Positions 38,045-46,712 of a stretch of DNA of 64,000 nucleotides are shown one piece after another. The notes under the pieces are model-generated. The model did no database searches, had not been told where the DNA came from, and worked only from the letters and a program-made list of their open reading frames with translations. This stretch comes from Salinarimonas ramus (lineage in GTDB: Bacteria > Pseudomonadota > Alphaproteobacteria > Rhizobiales > Beijerinckiaceae), in contig NZ_BMMF01000008.1 of assembly GCF_014645695.1 (NCBI RefSeq), forward strand, positions 62,001 to 126,000, read 5' to 3'. Every line of letters starts with the position of its first letter. Positions within the stretch are counted from its first letter, which is position 1. The position numbers and the translations under genes are program-made.

Positions 38045-39022
38045 TCACTCGCCGGCGGCGATGGCCTGGAGCTCGTCGCGCAGCGCGCCGTAGCCGAGCT
38101 CGTCGTAGACGGACGCCGTCGCCTCGCGGAAGGGCGTCGTGTCGATCTCGACGACGTTGACGCCCTTGGCCTCGAGGTCGGCCTCGATGGCCGCGAGCGC
38201 GTCGCGGGTGCCGTAGGAGGCGACGTCGCCGGCCTCGAGCGCCTCCTCGCGCAGGGCGCGCTGGAAATCCTCCGGCAGCGAGTCGAACCAGGCCGCCGAG
38301 GTGACGAGGCCGGTGATCAGGTTGATGTGGCCCGTCTTTGTGATGTCGGTGATCACCTCGTCGAGGCGCGCGCCGACGACGGCGGGAAGCTGCGCCTCGG
38401 CGGCGTCGATGACGTTCTGCTGGAGGGCGGAATAGACCTCGCCCCACGGCATCGGGGTGGGCGTCGCGCCCATGGCCGAGATGGTCTCGACCCAGACCGG
38501 CGCGCCGGGGGTGCGCATGCGCAGGCCCGAGAGGTCGGCGGGGCCCTCGATGGGCTTCTGGGTGAGGAGATGGCGCTCGCCCTGCCACCAGTTGAAGCTG
38601 AGCACCTGGTGGCCGGAGGCCTCGCGCAGCTTCTCGACCCACTCCTCGAAGCGATCGGAGGTCACGACCCGGCGCATGCCGTCGTAGCCGGAGGCGAGGT
38701 AGGGCGCGCCCAGCACGCCGAACTCGTTCTGGAAGACCGCGAGGCGTCCGCCGTCGACGACCACGGCCACCGGCGCGCCGGCGCGGGCCTGCTCGAGCAC
38801 GTCCTCGTCGGGGCCGAGCTGCGAGTTCGGGAACAGGCGGATCTCGACGGCGCCGTCGGTCGCCTCGGCCACGCCGTCGCGGAAGGATTCGAGACCCTTG
38901 TAGAGCGGGTCCTCCACGGCGAGCGCCGTGTTCACGTTGAGCGTATAATCCGCCGCTGCGGCGGGTACGGCGACCGCGAGGAGGGTGGCCGCGAGAGCAG
39001 CGGCTGCCTTGTGGTGCGTCAT
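38045..39022 (-). CDS. TRAP transporter substrate-binding protein (DctP type)
   Basis: A 325-residue exported protein. The signal peptide ends near residue 24 (VAVPAAAA-DYTL). The DctP fold is clear: LRMRTPGAPVWVETISAMGATPTPMPWGEVYSALQQNVIDAAE is the core region that carries the carboxylate-binding Arg. GGAGGA six bases or so before ATG 39022 fixes the start; the longer open frame upstream is not used. It diverges from a GntR regulator and heads the TRAP-uxuA operon. Its ligand is probably a hexuronate or aldonate. Confidence 0.92.
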   Translation of the reverse strand: MTHHKAAAALAATLLAVAVPAAAADYTLNVNTALAVEDPLYKGLESFRDGVAEATDGAVEIRLFPNSQLGPDEDVLEQARAGAPVAVVVDGGRLAVFQNEFGVLGAPYLASGYDGMRRVVTSDRFEEWVEKLREASGHQVLSFNWWQGERHLLTQKPIEGPADLSGLRMRTPGAPVWVETISAMGATPTPMPWGEVYSALQQNVIDAAEAQLPAVVGARLDEVITDITKTGHINLITGLVTSAAWFDSLPEDFQRALREEALEAGDVASYGTRDALAAIEADLEAKGVNVVEIDTTPFREATASVYDELGYGALRDELQAIAAGE

Positions 39023-39071
39023 GTCTTCCTCCCATCGCTGCGTCTGGACGGCAGCGTTCAACGTCGGTAGG

Positions 39072-39083
39072 CTAGTATGGTAG
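39072..39083. promoter_or_regulatory. Candidate GntR operator between dctP-type gene and regulator
   Basis: CTAGTATGGTAG is a partial dyad (CTA-x2-AT-x2-TAG) in the 77-base gap between the divergent TRAP and GntR genes. FadR-type GntR proteins bind short dyads at such places. Only the position and symmetry support it. Confidence 0.35.
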
Positions 39084-39099
39084 CAGACGAGGTGTCAAC

Positions 39100-39879
39100 A
39101 TGAGTGGGCGGGTGCGCTTCGAAATCGACGATCGGCAGGAGGGTCCGCGCCACCGTCCGCGCCCTCTCGGCCAGCGCACCATCGGGCAGCGCGTCTTCGA
39201 GGTGCTCAAAGCCGCCATCGTCCAGCTCGACCTGAGGCCCGGCGACAGCCTGTCGGAGGCGGAGATCGCCAAGGAGCTCGGCGTCTCCCGCCAGCCGGTG
39301 CGCGAGGCCTTCATCAAGCTCGCCGAGGCCGGCCTCGTGGAGGTGCGCCCGCAGCGCGGCACCTTCGTCGTGCTGATCTCCCAGCGCGAGGTGGAGAACG
39401 CGCGCTTCCTGCGCGAGGCGATCGAGGTCGCCATCGTGCGCAAGGCGGCGCAGACCGCTTCGTCCGAGGCGCTCGCCGACCTGCGCGACATCCTGGAGCG
39501 CCAGCGCGATGCGCGCGCCGCCGCCGACGCGGCGCATTTCCTGCGCCTCGACGAGACCTTCCACTACGCGCTGGCCGTCGCCGCCGACTGCACCCACGCC
39601 TGGAGGGTGCTGGAGACGCTCAAAGCCCAGATGGACCGGGTGCGCTTCCTCTCGCTGCCCGATGCCACCCCCGTCGACGTGCTGATCGCCCAGCACCAGG
39701 CGATCCTCGACGCCGTGGCCGCCGGCTCGCCCGGGGACGCGGAGGCGGCGATGCGCGCCCATCTCGCCGAGATCCTGGTCTCGCTCCCCAGGCTCGCCGC
39801 GGACAAGCCCGAGCTCTTCGAGCCCGTGGCGAGCGAGAAGGCGGCCGCCGGCGCGAGCGAGCCGCGGCTGCGGCTGTGA
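39100..39879 (+). CDS. GntR family regulator (FadR/FCD subfamily)
   Basis: A 259-residue regulator. The winged helix spans about 25-95 (GDSLSEAEIAKELGVSRQPVREAFIKLAEAGLVEVRPQRGTFV), followed by an FCD effector domain (about 105-235) with the usual metal or ligand positions in LRLDETFHYALA and LIAQHQAILDAVAAG. It diverges from the TRAP-uxuA operon and should repress it until the hexuronate or a derived acid binds. The C-terminal tail beyond the domain is Ala-rich and not conserved. Confidence 0.9.
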   Translation: MSGRVRFEIDDRQEGPRHRPRPLGQRTIGQRVFEVLKAAIVQLDLRPGDSLSEAEIAKELGVSRQPVREAFIKLAEAGLVEVRPQRGTFVVLISQREVENARFLREAIEVAIVRKAAQTASSEALADLRDILERQRDARAAADAAHFLRLDETFHYALAVAADCTHAWRVLETLKAQMDRVRFLSLPDATPVDVLIAQHQAILDAVAAGSPGDAEAAMRAHLAEILVSLPRLAADKPELFEPVASEKAAAGASEPRLRL

Positions 39880-39899
39880 GGCGCCTGCGACCGCGCGCG

Positions 39900-39971
39900 C
39901 CGCGCCGCCGCCTCGAAGGCGCGCAGAGCCTTCAGCGGAGGAAGGGCACGGCGTCGTGTGCGGTCGGGCAC
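39900..39971 (-). pseudogene. Remnant of a LysR (GcvA-like) regulator N-terminus
   Basis: Starting from GTG 39971 the minus strand encodes 24 residues that match the start of GcvA-type LysR regulators (TRRRALPPLKALRAFEAAAR). The match stops there: the expected helix-turn-helix does not follow, and the frame runs on as antisense of the GntR gene. It looks like the stub of a gene whose remainder was replaced or deleted next to the GntR gene. Confidence 0.6.
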
Positions 39972-40096
39972 GTGCGCGAGCTCCGAACGACGACGGCGCT
40001 CACGGCGAGCCGGTCCGTTCGTCCTGCGATGAGCGAGGATAGGGGTCTCGGGACGCGAGGGTCAACGCTCGGCGCGGCCGGCGGCGCACCGCCGCA

Positions 40097-40867
40097 TCAC
40101 GCCGGCGGATCGCTCGTCACCGCCGGCGTCGGGGCGTCACCGACAGCGGCGTCGAAGCCCTTCGTGATGACGTCGTAGCATTCGCACGAGAACCGGCGCA
40201 GGCGGTAGCGGTCCTGCACGTGCATGGCGCCGCGGCGATAGGCGATGGCGCCGTCTGCCGCGAAGCCGCTGCAGATCTCGCTCACCGTGGCGCGGCGAAC
40301 GCAGAGCGCCTCCGCGAGCGTCGATTGCTTCAGCGCGAAATCGTCGCCGACGCGGTCGTGCGCCTGGAGCAGCCAGCGTGCGGCCCGCTGCTCCGCGGAA
40401 TGGACCGCGACGCAGGCCGTCGACTGGAGGGAGGCGTTGAGCATCGCCTGGCCGAGCTTCATGTAGACGTTGCGCGCCTCGAAATCGGTGCGCACGGCGG
40501 CGTCGACGGTCTGGATCGGCACGAAGAGCGCCGTGCCGGCGACGCGCACGAGATAGGTGCGCGCCGCGACCTGGCTCATGAGGAGGCTCGACGCACCGAT
40601 CTTGCTCTCGTTGCCGATGGTGGAGGATTCGACGAGGCGTCCGTCGGCGAGCACGGTCACCTCCGAGACGACGCCGCTCTCGATGAAGACCGAGTGCGTC
40701 AGGCGATCGCCTGCCTCGTAGACGACCTCTCCCGCGTCGAGGGGATAGCGCTGCGCGTCGCGCAGGATCATGGCTCGGGCGGCCGGCGGCAGGCTCGCGA
40801 GGATGCGGCTGCCGATACCCGTCGGCTCCGTCGTCCCGCCCTCGATCGGGTCCGCATGCTCGCCCAC
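40097..40867 (-). CDS. Crp/Fnr family transcriptional regulator (paralogue 1)
   Basis: About 256 residues from GTG 40867, which has AGGA upstream. A cyclic-nucleotide-binding-like beta roll (about 20-130, with AGEVVYEAGDRLTHSVFIESGVVS) is followed by a long helix and a winged helix (about 170-225, TLAEALCVRRATVSEICSGFAADG). The C-terminus has FSCECYDVI, a Cys-Glu-Cys-Tyr motif typical of a large alphaproteobacterial Crp/Fnr group. The N-terminal Fe-S cysteines of FNR are absent. The signal is unknown. It is followed upstream on the same strand by a paralogue. Confidence 0.86.
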   Translation of the reverse strand: MGEHADPIEGGTTEPTGIGSRILASLPPAARAMILRDAQRYPLDAGEVVYEAGDRLTHSVFIESGVVSEVTVLADGRLVESSTIGNESKIGASSLLMSQVAARTYLVRVAGTALFVPIQTVDAAVRTDFEARNVYMKLGQAMLNASLQSTACVAVHSAEQRAARWLLQAHDRVGDDFALKQSTLAEALCVRRATVSEICSGFAADGAIAYRRGAMHVQDRYRLRRFSCECYDVITKGFDAAVGDAPTPAVTSDPPA

Positions 40868-40946
40868 CGTCCTACCGCCACCTCGTCGAACCGATTCGCA
40901 CGGCATCGTACGCAGGCTTAGCGGGCGGGTCACGCGATCGTCAACT

Positions 40947-40961
40947 AAATCACGATGATTT
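40947..40961. promoter_or_regulatory. Fnr-like dyad upstream of Crp/Fnr paralogue 1
   Basis: AAATCA-CGA-TGATTT is a perfect 6-bp dyad in an AT-rich patch 80 bases before the GTG start. On the minus strand a TTGACG (40944-40939) and a TAAGCC 18 bases later could be the promoter, so a bound regulator would sit just upstream of the -35. Autoregulation, or control by the paralogue, is plausible. Confidence 0.4.
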
Positions 40962-41015
40962 GACTGGCGAATACTTTAATTACGACAGCGTACACACAGA
41001 TGCCGATCCACTGCG

Positions 41016-41816
41016 TCACCGGCTCGGCTGCACGTTATTTCTGGAAGAATGATCTTGATGACGTAACGTCTCACCGTCAACGTCGTTACTCTCGCTCGCA
41101 CACGTGGCAGTCGCGGGCGCCGCAGCGGCGATCGCGCGGTAGCATTCGCACGCGGCAGCCAGCAGCACGTCGCGCCCGTCGATGCGCATGCGCCCGCGCG
41201 AGTAGGCGATCGCACCCTCGGCGGCGAACGCGCTGCAGATCTCGCTCACCGTCGCCCGGCGCACGCCGAGCGAATCGGCCAGCGTCGCCTGCTTGAGCAT
41301 GAAGGGCCCCGAGCCGGTGCGATCCTGCGCCTCGAGCAGCCACCGCGCGAGCCGCTGGCGGGTGGAGTGGACGCGATTGCAGACGGCGAGCTGGAGCGCC
41401 GTGTGGAGCGACGCCTGCGCCTCGCGCATGAAGACGTTGCGGGCGGAGAAGTCGCTGCCGATCACGCCGTGCAGGTCCTCGATCGTGATCGCGAGGGCCT
41501 CGCCGGCGACCCGCACCTCGAAGCGCCGCCGCGAGAGCGGATCCATGAGAATGCTGGTCGGCCCGACGCAGCTCTCGCGCCCGATGGTGCTCGATTCGGC
41601 GAGGCTCCCGTCAGCCAGCGGCGTCAGCTGCGAGACCACGCCTCGCGTCGGGAAGAACGTGTGTGTCAGCCGATCGCCGACGTCGTAGAGGATGGCGCCG
41701 AGCTCGAGGTGACGACGCTCGGAGACCTCCGCGATGCGCACGCGCGACGCCTCCGGCAACGCGTCGAGGATCGCGTTCCCGGTCCACGTACTCGGATCCG
41801 GGATCTTCTCCGGCAA
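41016..41816 (-). CDS. Crp/Fnr family transcriptional regulator (paralogue 2)
   Basis: About 266 residues from TTG 41816. That TTG has a perfect GGAGG six bases upstream, better than any alternative, although the frame is open to a GTG at 41906. The layout is the same as paralogue 1: beta roll (LGAILYDVGDRLTHTFFPTRGVVS), dimer helix, and winged helix TLADSLGVRRATVSEICSAFAAEG, then AACECYRAI. The shared NGR-independent features and the matching Cys positions show that the two arose by duplication. Its tail after the Cys motif is different and Asp/His-rich. Confidence 0.85.
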   Translation of the reverse strand: MPEKIPDPSTWTGNAILDALPEASRVRIAEVSERRHLELGAILYDVGDRLTHTFFPTRGVVSQLTPLADGSLAESSTIGRESCVGPTSILMDPLSRRRFEVRVAGEALAITIEDLHGVIGSDFSARNVFMREAQASLHTALQLAVCNRVHSTRQRLARWLLEAQDRTGSGPFMLKQATLADSLGVRRATVSEICSAFAAEGAIAYSRGRMRIDGRDVLLAAACECYRAIAAAAPATATCASESNDVDGETLRHQDHSSRNNVQPSR

Positions 41817-41833
41817 TCGAGACCTCCGACGTC

Positions 41834-41844
41834 GTCTGTCAGAC
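41834..41844. promoter_or_regulatory. Inverted repeat just upstream of Crp/Fnr paralogue 2
   Basis: GTCTG-T-CAGAC, flanked by ACGTC on each side in partial symmetry, lies within about 20 bases of the TTG start and next to its ribosome site. A bound protein or hairpin here could control translation or transcription. Confidence 0.35.
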
Positions 41845-42021
41845 GTCCACCTTAGACATGTTTGAAACGCCGGTGCAACTACGAGGGACGAGACCGGTGC
41901 ACGCACGGTCGCTTCCGGAACCGCTGTGCTTCCGCAGAGTTAAGGAGCGTTTGACGGGACCATGCTTCCCGCGCTTATATGTACGCTATCGGAATCACTG
42001 CGAAAGCGCTCGAGGATCTTC

Positions 42022-42354
42022 ATGCCGCGTGTCGTCGCTCTCGACGAAAAGGTCTGCGCCCTGCATCGCGCCTTCTCGCAGCTGCGCCAGCGTACGGACC
42101 GAACGCCGGAGCATCTGGCGGCGGACGGCCTCTACGAGTGGGTGGACGAGCTCGCGCTCGAGATCATGCGCACGCCCGCCCAATCCTGGCGGGCGGCGCA
42201 GTGCAAGGCCGAGGTGATGCGCTCCTGGTTCGCCGCCGACGCGATGGGCGGAGCCTGCGCCGATCCCAAGGCGGCGGCGGCGCTGGAGCATTTCATCGAC
42301 GAGTTCGAGGCCCTCATCGCCGCGCATCTGCCGGACGATCCGGCCCGTCGCTGA
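42022..42354 (+). CDS. Hypothetical 110-residue protein
   Basis: ATG 42022 has GAGG (42012-42015) six bases upstream, so the longer open frame from 41962 is not needed. The protein is mainly helical, acidic and without signal peptide or membrane segment. Features: LHRAFSQLRQRTDRTPEHLA, a Trp-rich middle (YEWVDELALEIMRTPAQSWRAAQCKAEVMRSWF) and an Ala-rich helix to the end. I do not recognise a family. Its 3' end overlaps a second orphan gene on the other strand by 41 bases. Confidence 0.65.
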   Translation: MPRVVALDEKVCALHRAFSQLRQRTDRTPEHLAADGLYEWVDELALEIMRTPAQSWRAAQCKAEVMRSWFAADAMGGACADPKAAAALEHFIDEFEALIAAHLPDDPARR

Positions 42355-42646
42355 GATCGCCCGCCCGCGCCGCGCGCACGCCGACGCTCTCGAGCATCCG
42401 CACGCCGGCATCGATCATGGCGTCCATCTCGTCGTAATGCGCCCGCAGCTTGCGAAAATCCGGCGTCGCGCTGGTGATGCAGCCGGCGACCGTTCCCGTG
42501 CGTGTGCCGAGCGTGAGGCGCCGCGTCGCGGCCTCTGCGACATCGAGGGAGCGCCGCATCTCCGCGAGGCGCTCGCGCGCGGTCATGAGGTCCTGGAGCG
42601 CTTCCGCGGGATCCTGCGCGGCCGGTGTCGAAACGTTCGATGACAT
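42314..42646 (-). CDS. Hypothetical 110-residue coiled-coil protein
   Basis: ATG 42646 has AAGGA eight bases upstream. The N-terminal half is one coiled-coil helix (LQDLMTARERLAEMRRSLDVAEAATRRLT); then comes a GTRTGTVAGCITSATPDFRKLRAHYDEMDAMIDAG segment with one Cys. There is no signal peptide. I recognise no family. It lies 80 bases after the start side of the chemoreceptor region, convergent with the other 110-residue orphan. Confidence 0.6.
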   Translation of the reverse strand: MSSNVSTPAAQDPAEALQDLMTARERLAEMRRSLDVAEAATRRLTLGTRTGTVAGCITSATPDFRKLRAHYDEMDAMIDAGVRMLESVGVRAARAGDLSDGPDRPADARR

Positions 42647-42725
42647 GGGAGATGTCCTTCGGTGAACGACGAGGCGCGAGCGGGGCGTGGGCGTGCCCGA
42701 CGACGCGCGCACGCCCGTTCCACCC

Positions 42726-44387
42726 TCACGCGGCGCGGATCGTCGCGACGAAGCGCCCGAGCTCCTCGCGCAGGAGGTTCGCGTCCCGCGACAGCTGATT
42801 GGCCGCGGAGAGGACCTGCGAGGACGCGCTGCCCGTCTGCGAGGCCGCCTCGCGGACGTGCACGATCGTGGCGCTCACGTGACCCGTGCCCTGCGCCGCC
42901 TCGCTGACGTTGCGGGCGATCTCGCCGGTCGCGGCCTGCTGCTCCTCCACGGCGGAGGCGACGCCGGTCGCGATGCGGTTCATGTCGGCGATGGTCGTGC
43001 CGATGGCCTCGATGGCCTCGACGGCGCTCATCGTGGTCGTCTGGATCTGCGCGATCTGCTGCGCGATCTCGTCGGTGGCCTTGCCCGTCTGGTCGGCCAG
43101 CGACTTCACCTCCGCGGCGACGACGGCGAAGCCCTTACCGGCTTCGCCGGCACGCGCCGCCTCGATGGTGGCGTTGAGCGCCAGCAGGTTCGTCTGCGAG
43201 GCGATCTCCGAGATCATGTCGACGACGTCGCCGATGCGCTGCGCCGATTGCGAGAGCTCGCGCACGAGCGCGTTCGTGCGGCGCGCCTCGTCCACCGCGC
43301 TCGACGACTTCTCGGCGGATTGCGTCACCTGCGACCCGATCTCGCCGGCGGAGGCGGCGAGCTCCTCGGCGGCGGACGCGACGGCCTGGACGTTGGAGGA
43401 GGTCTGCTCGGCGGCGGAGGCGACGGCGGCGGATTGCTCGTTCGTGCTCTCGGCCGTGCGCGACATCGAGCGCGCCGTCGCCTCCATCTCGGTCGCGGCC
43501 TCCGAGAGGGACATGACGAGGCCGCCGAGCTTCGCCTCGAAGGCGTCGGCGAGCTCCTGCGTCGCCCGGCGCTTCTCGGCCTGGGCCTGCACCTCGCGCT
43601 CGCGCGCTTCCTCCTCCATGGCGCGGTTCTGCGCGAGCGCGTCTCGGAAGACCCGCAGCGCGCCGGACATGGCGCCGATCTCGTCGCCGCGATCGGCGCC
43701 GGGGATCTCGGCGGCGAGATCCCCGCCGGCGATCTTGCGCATCGCCTCCGTCATGCCGGCGATGGGATTGGAGATGGCGCGGCCGAGCAGGTAGGCGACG
43801 GCGATGCCGACGACGAGGGCCGCGACGCTCGCGCCGATGGCCAGCATCTCGGCGCTGCGCAGGTCCGCATCGATGCGCGGTGCGAGCGCGTCGCGCAGCG
43901 CCTCGATGGTGCGCGACGCCTCGACCATGGGCGGCATGGCGGCGCGGCCGGCGTCGCGCAGCCGCTCATAGGCAGGCGAGACGCCCGGCGGCTGATCCCC
44001 GATGGCCCCGTAGAGCTCCTGGTAGGTCTGCAGACCGACCTCGATCCCCGCCAGCGCCTGCCGCAGCTCCGGATCCCGCGCGGTGGCGAGCGCCTCCGCG
44101 TATGCGCTGCGCGCCGCCTCGAAATGATCCTCGAGGGCATAGGCGTGGGACGCGTCGCCGGTGAGGAGGAAGCTCTCGGCGGACACACGCGAGGCGTGCA
44201 TCTCCGCCTGCATGCGTCCGAGACTCGAGGAGACGCGTGCGACTTCCGCATAGGTGGCGAACAGGTGGCCGGCATCGAACAGGGACCACGTGGTCTTGGC
44301 CGTGACGCCGGTGAGCGCCACGAGGATGAGCGCGAAGGCGCCCGCGATCTTGGCGCGGAGCGAGAGATTGGTGAGGCGTCGGATCAT
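42726..44387 (-). CDS. Methyl-accepting chemotaxis protein
   Basis: A 553-residue chemoreceptor. Transmembrane helix 1 is about residues 12-32, a helical periplasmic sensor domain follows to about 180, transmembrane helix 2 is [20 protein letters not shown], then HAMP (about 205-260) and the signalling hairpin whose tip reads [38 protein letters not shown]. The chain ends [11 protein letters not shown], with no CheR/CheB pentapeptide, so methylation needs helper receptors or does not use a tether. The sensor domain resembles four-helix-bundle types (Tar/CHASE3-like). The ligand is unknown. Confidence 0.93.
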   Translation of the reverse strand: MIRRLTNLSLRAKIAGAFALILVALTGVTAKTTWSLFDAGHLFATYAEVARVSSSLGRMQAEMHASRVSAESFLLTGDASHAYALEDHFEAARSAYAEALATARDPELRQALAGIEVGLQTYQELYGAIGDQPPGVSPAYERLRDAGRAAMPPMVEASRTIEALRDALAPRIDADLRSAEMLAIGASVAALVVGIAVAYLLGRAISNPIAGMTEAMRKIAGGDLAAEIPGADRGDEIGAMSGALRVFRDALAQNRAMEEEAREREVQAQAEKRRATQELADAFEAKLGGLVMSLSEAATEMEATARSMSRTAESTNEQSAAVASAAEQTSSNVQAVASAAEELAASAGEIGSQVTQSAEKSSSAVDEARRTNALVRELSQSAQRIGDVVDMISEIASQTNLLALNATIEAARAGEAGKGFAVVAAEVKSLADQTGKATDEIAQQIAQIQTTTMSAVEAIEAIGTTIADMNRIATGVASAVEEQQAATGEIARNVSEAAQGTGHVSATIVHVREAASQTGSASSQVLSAANQLSRDANLLREELGRFVATIRAA

Positions 44388-44843
44388 GTCACACCTTCGG
44401 ACGGGCGCGGGCCGTGTGGGGGCGTGCGCTGGAGCAGATTGTCGGTTTTCGACCGTTCTCCAGCCGGGTGCGGCGCAGGGCGTGGATCGAGGCGATCCAT
44501 CGATCGAGCGACGGACATGGCATTGAGTACGGTGGCGTATTCTGTACGCCGGCGCACGTTGCGTCAGTCGTCCTTACTTTCTCGTTAATTTTCGCCTCTC
44601 GTAAGCAATCGTACTTCATTTTGGAGTCGAAAACATAGGTTCTCCGACTTGTGGTTCGATGTTTCAAGTGTTTATTTTTGTGGGCGAGGGAACGACGCGG
44701 AGCACGGCGCCTGCCATGCGCGAGCGCGATGCAGACATGCGGACGCGACACGTCCGAATGTCGATTTGCGGTAGCGCGGCCCGGAACACCTCTGGCATAC
44801 CGGACTTGCCGTCCATCAGCCCAGCTCCAACGCGTCAGTACCG
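44388..44843. other. 456-base gap between chemoreceptor and PAS gene
   Basis: No gene that I can support. Open frames here lack ribosome sites and family resemblance. The middle (44570-44690) is clearly less GC-rich than the rest and probably holds the divergent promoters. GTTTTCGAC at 44445-44453 recurs in reverse complement (GTCGAAAAC) at 44626-44634. Confidence 0.5.
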
Positions 44844-45308
44844 ATGTTCCCCCTCGAGCTCATCGCCCTCCTCGCCCATCATCTCGCCACTGCGGTCGTG
44901 ATCACCGAACCGGATCTAGACTTTCCGGGGCCGACGATCCGCTACGTCAACCCGGCGTTCCTGGCCTTGACCGGCTACCAGGCGAGCGAGCTTCTCGGCG
45001 CGAGCCCGCGCCTCCTCCACGGACCGGAGACGAGCCGCACCGCCCTCGCGGAGCTCGTCCGCGCCCTGCGGGACGTCGGCAGCTTCCACGGCGTGCTCGC
45101 CAATTATCGCCGGGGCGGCGAGCGCTACCTGTGCGAGATCAGGGCCTTCCGCATCGACGACGACAATGGTCGACCGGCAAATTACGTCGCGTTCGAACGC
45201 GAGGTCGTCCGACGGCGGGGGCGCCCGCGCGCGGGAACGCTGGGGCGGTACAAGCCGGTGCTCGCGCAGACGCAGGACGAGCTCGTCGACCTCTTCGCCA
45301 AGATCTGA
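44844..45308 (+). CDS. Stand-alone PAS domain protein, LOV-like without photoactive Cys
   Basis: A 154-residue protein that is one PAS domain plus a C-terminal helix. The pattern RYVNPAFLALTGYQASELLGASPRLLHGPET follows the LOV consensus closely, but the flavin-binding Cys of GxNCRFLQG is Pro55 here, so no photoadduct can form. It then reads LANYRRGGERYLCEIRAFRI and ends with a basic patch (RRRGRPRAG) and a helix. There is no output domain; it may dock with a kinase encoded elsewhere. The start is uncertain, as no clear ribosome site precedes it. Confidence 0.75.
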   Translation: MFPLELIALLAHHLATAVVITEPDLDFPGPTIRYVNPAFLALTGYQASELLGASPRLLHGPETSRTALAELVRALRDVGSFHGVLANYRRGGERYLCEIRAFRIDDDNGRPANYVAFEREVVRRRGRPRAGTLGRYKPVLAQTQDELVDLFAKI

Positions 45309-45399
45309 TCCCGCATCCGCTTTGACGAGGCTACGCCACCTGAGCTAGCAACGACACGGGCGGTTCGTCACGAAGCGCCGCCGATGCGGGGAGCCGACG

Positions 45400-46080
45400 A
45401 TGGCGCATGATTTCGCTCTGCTGATGGATCTCGACGGTACCCTGATCGACACCGACCCGCTCCATCTGGAGGCGTTCCGGCGGCTTCTCGCGCCCCATGG
45501 CCGCTCCATGGACGAGGAATACTACACGACGAACGTGATGGGATCGTCGAACGACGCCATCATGTCCGCGCTCTTCCCCGAAGCCGACGCGGCCGAGCGG
45601 CGCGCGCTGGGCGAGCGCAAGGAGGTGCTCTTCCGCGAGCAGCTGACTGGTCCGCTCGACCCGAAGCGCGGCCTCGGCGCGTTCCTCGCCTTCGCGCGCG
45701 AGAACGGCTTCGGCATCGCCGTCGTGACCAACGCGCCGCGCGACAACGCGACGATGATGCTCGACGGGCTCGGCGTCAGCGACCTGATGGACCACGTTCT
45801 CATCGGCGACGAGCTGCCGCGATCGAAGCCCGACCCCTATCCCTATGCCGAGGCCGCCCGCCGGCTCGGCGTCGACATGTCCCGTGCCCTCGCTTTCGAG
45901 GATTCGGGGCCGGGCATCCGCTCCGCCTCCTCCGCCGGCGCCTACACCTTCGCGCTCGAGAGCGCGCTCGGGCGCGAGCGGGCCCTGGCCTCCGGCGCGT
46001 CCGAGGTGATCGCGGACTTCGCGGCGCCGGCGCTCTGGCGCAAGATCGAGGCGCTCACGGGCCGGGAGATCGTGCGATGA
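45400..46080 (+). CDS. HAD family hydrolase (beta-phosphoglucomutase-like)
   Basis: A 226-residue HAD phosphatase. Motif I is MDLDGTLIDTDPLH (Asp10 nucleophile, Asp12 acid), a helical cap follows, motif II is VVTNAPRDNA, the motif III Lys is in RSKPDPYPYAEA, and motif IV is AFEDSGPGIRSA. The family dephosphorylates small sugar phosphates. Its stop overlaps the start of the Nudix gene (ATGA, 46077-46080), so the two work together, perhaps on nucleotide sugars. Confidence 0.88.
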   Translation: MAHDFALLMDLDGTLIDTDPLHLEAFRRLLAPHGRSMDEEYYTTNVMGSSNDAIMSALFPEADAAERRALGERKEVLFREQLTGPLDPKRGLGAFLAFARENGFGIAVVTNAPRDNATMMLDGLGVSDLMDHVLIGDELPRSKPDPYPYAEAARRLGVDMSRALAFEDSGPGIRSASSAGAYTFALESALGRERALASGASEVIADFAAPALWRKIEALTGREIVR

Positions 46081-46688
46081 GCGAGACGCACGACGAGCGA
46101 GCCGGTCCGCGGGCGGTGATCCGCAGCCGCGAGGTGCTCTCGGACGATTGGGGCGTCCTGACCAGGTACGAGCTGTCCTACCGACGCTACGACGGCTCCT
46201 GGCAGGACATGACGCGCGAGACCTACGATCGCGGCCACGGCGCCGTCGTCCTGCCCTACGACCCGGTGCGCGGCACGATCGTGCTCACCCGCCAGTTCCG
46301 CCTGCCGGCCTTCGTCACCGGGCACGACGAGGACCTGATCGAGGCCTGCGCCGGGCTCCTCGACGCGCGCGATCCCGAGACCGCGATCCGCAAGGAAGCC
46401 GAGGAGGAGACCGGCCTCACGCTCGGGCGCATCGAAAAGATGGGCGTGTTCTACATGAGCCCGGGCTCCGTGACCGAGCGCCTGCACTTCTTCCTCGCGC
46501 CCTACGAGAGCGCCGTCGACACGGCGTCCGTGCGCGGCAACGCGGGCGAGGGCGAGGACATCCGCGTCGTGGAGATCACCCTCGAGGAGGCGCTCGCCAT
46601 GATCGAGGACGGGCGCATCGTCGACGCCAAGACCGTGATGCTCGTCCAGCACCTGGCGCTGCGAGCGCTGCGCGCGGATCGCCCCTGA
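46077..46688 (+). CDS. Nudix hydrolase, NudK/ADP-ribose pyrophosphatase-like
   Basis: A 203-residue Nudix enzyme. The box is complete: GLLDARDPETAIRKEAEEETGL. The upstream GAVVLPYDPVRGTIVLTRQFRLPAF and downstream YMSPGSVTERLHFFLAPYE match the NudK (GDP-mannose) and ADP-ribose group, whose members cut nucleoside diphosphate sugars. Coupled to a HAD phosphatase, it could release a sugar phosphate that the HAD enzyme then dephosphorylates; that pathway is inference. Confidence 0.87.
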   Translation: MSETHDERAGPRAVIRSREVLSDDWGVLTRYELSYRRYDGSWQDMTRETYDRGHGAVVLPYDPVRGTIVLTRQFRLPAFVTGHDEDLIEACAGLLDARDPETAIRKEAEEETGLTLGRIEKMGVFYMSPGSVTERLHFFLAPYESAVDTASVRGNAGEGEDIRVVEITLEEALAMIEDGRIVDAKTVMLVQHLALRALRADRP

Positions 46689-46712
46689 CAGCCACGCGAT
46701 CGCTGCCGACGC

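Noticed and set aside
39564-39971. An intact LysR regulator gene on the minus strand
   Set aside because: Only the first 24 codons resemble LysR; no helix-turn-helix or effector domain follows, and the rest is antisense to the GntR gene. Kept as a remnant only.
44445-44634. GTTTTCGAC and its reverse complement 180 bp apart
   Set aside because: Nine-base matches at this distance can arise by chance in a 450-base gap; there is no third copy and no stem-forming proximity.
44389-44751. A 120-codon minus-strand frame in the gap upstream of the chemoreceptor
   Set aside because: Its composition is not protein-like for this genome, it has no ribosome site, and it covers the probable promoter region.
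44844-45308. LOV blue-light photoreceptor
   Set aside because: The photoactive Cys is replaced by Pro, so light-adduct chemistry is not possible.
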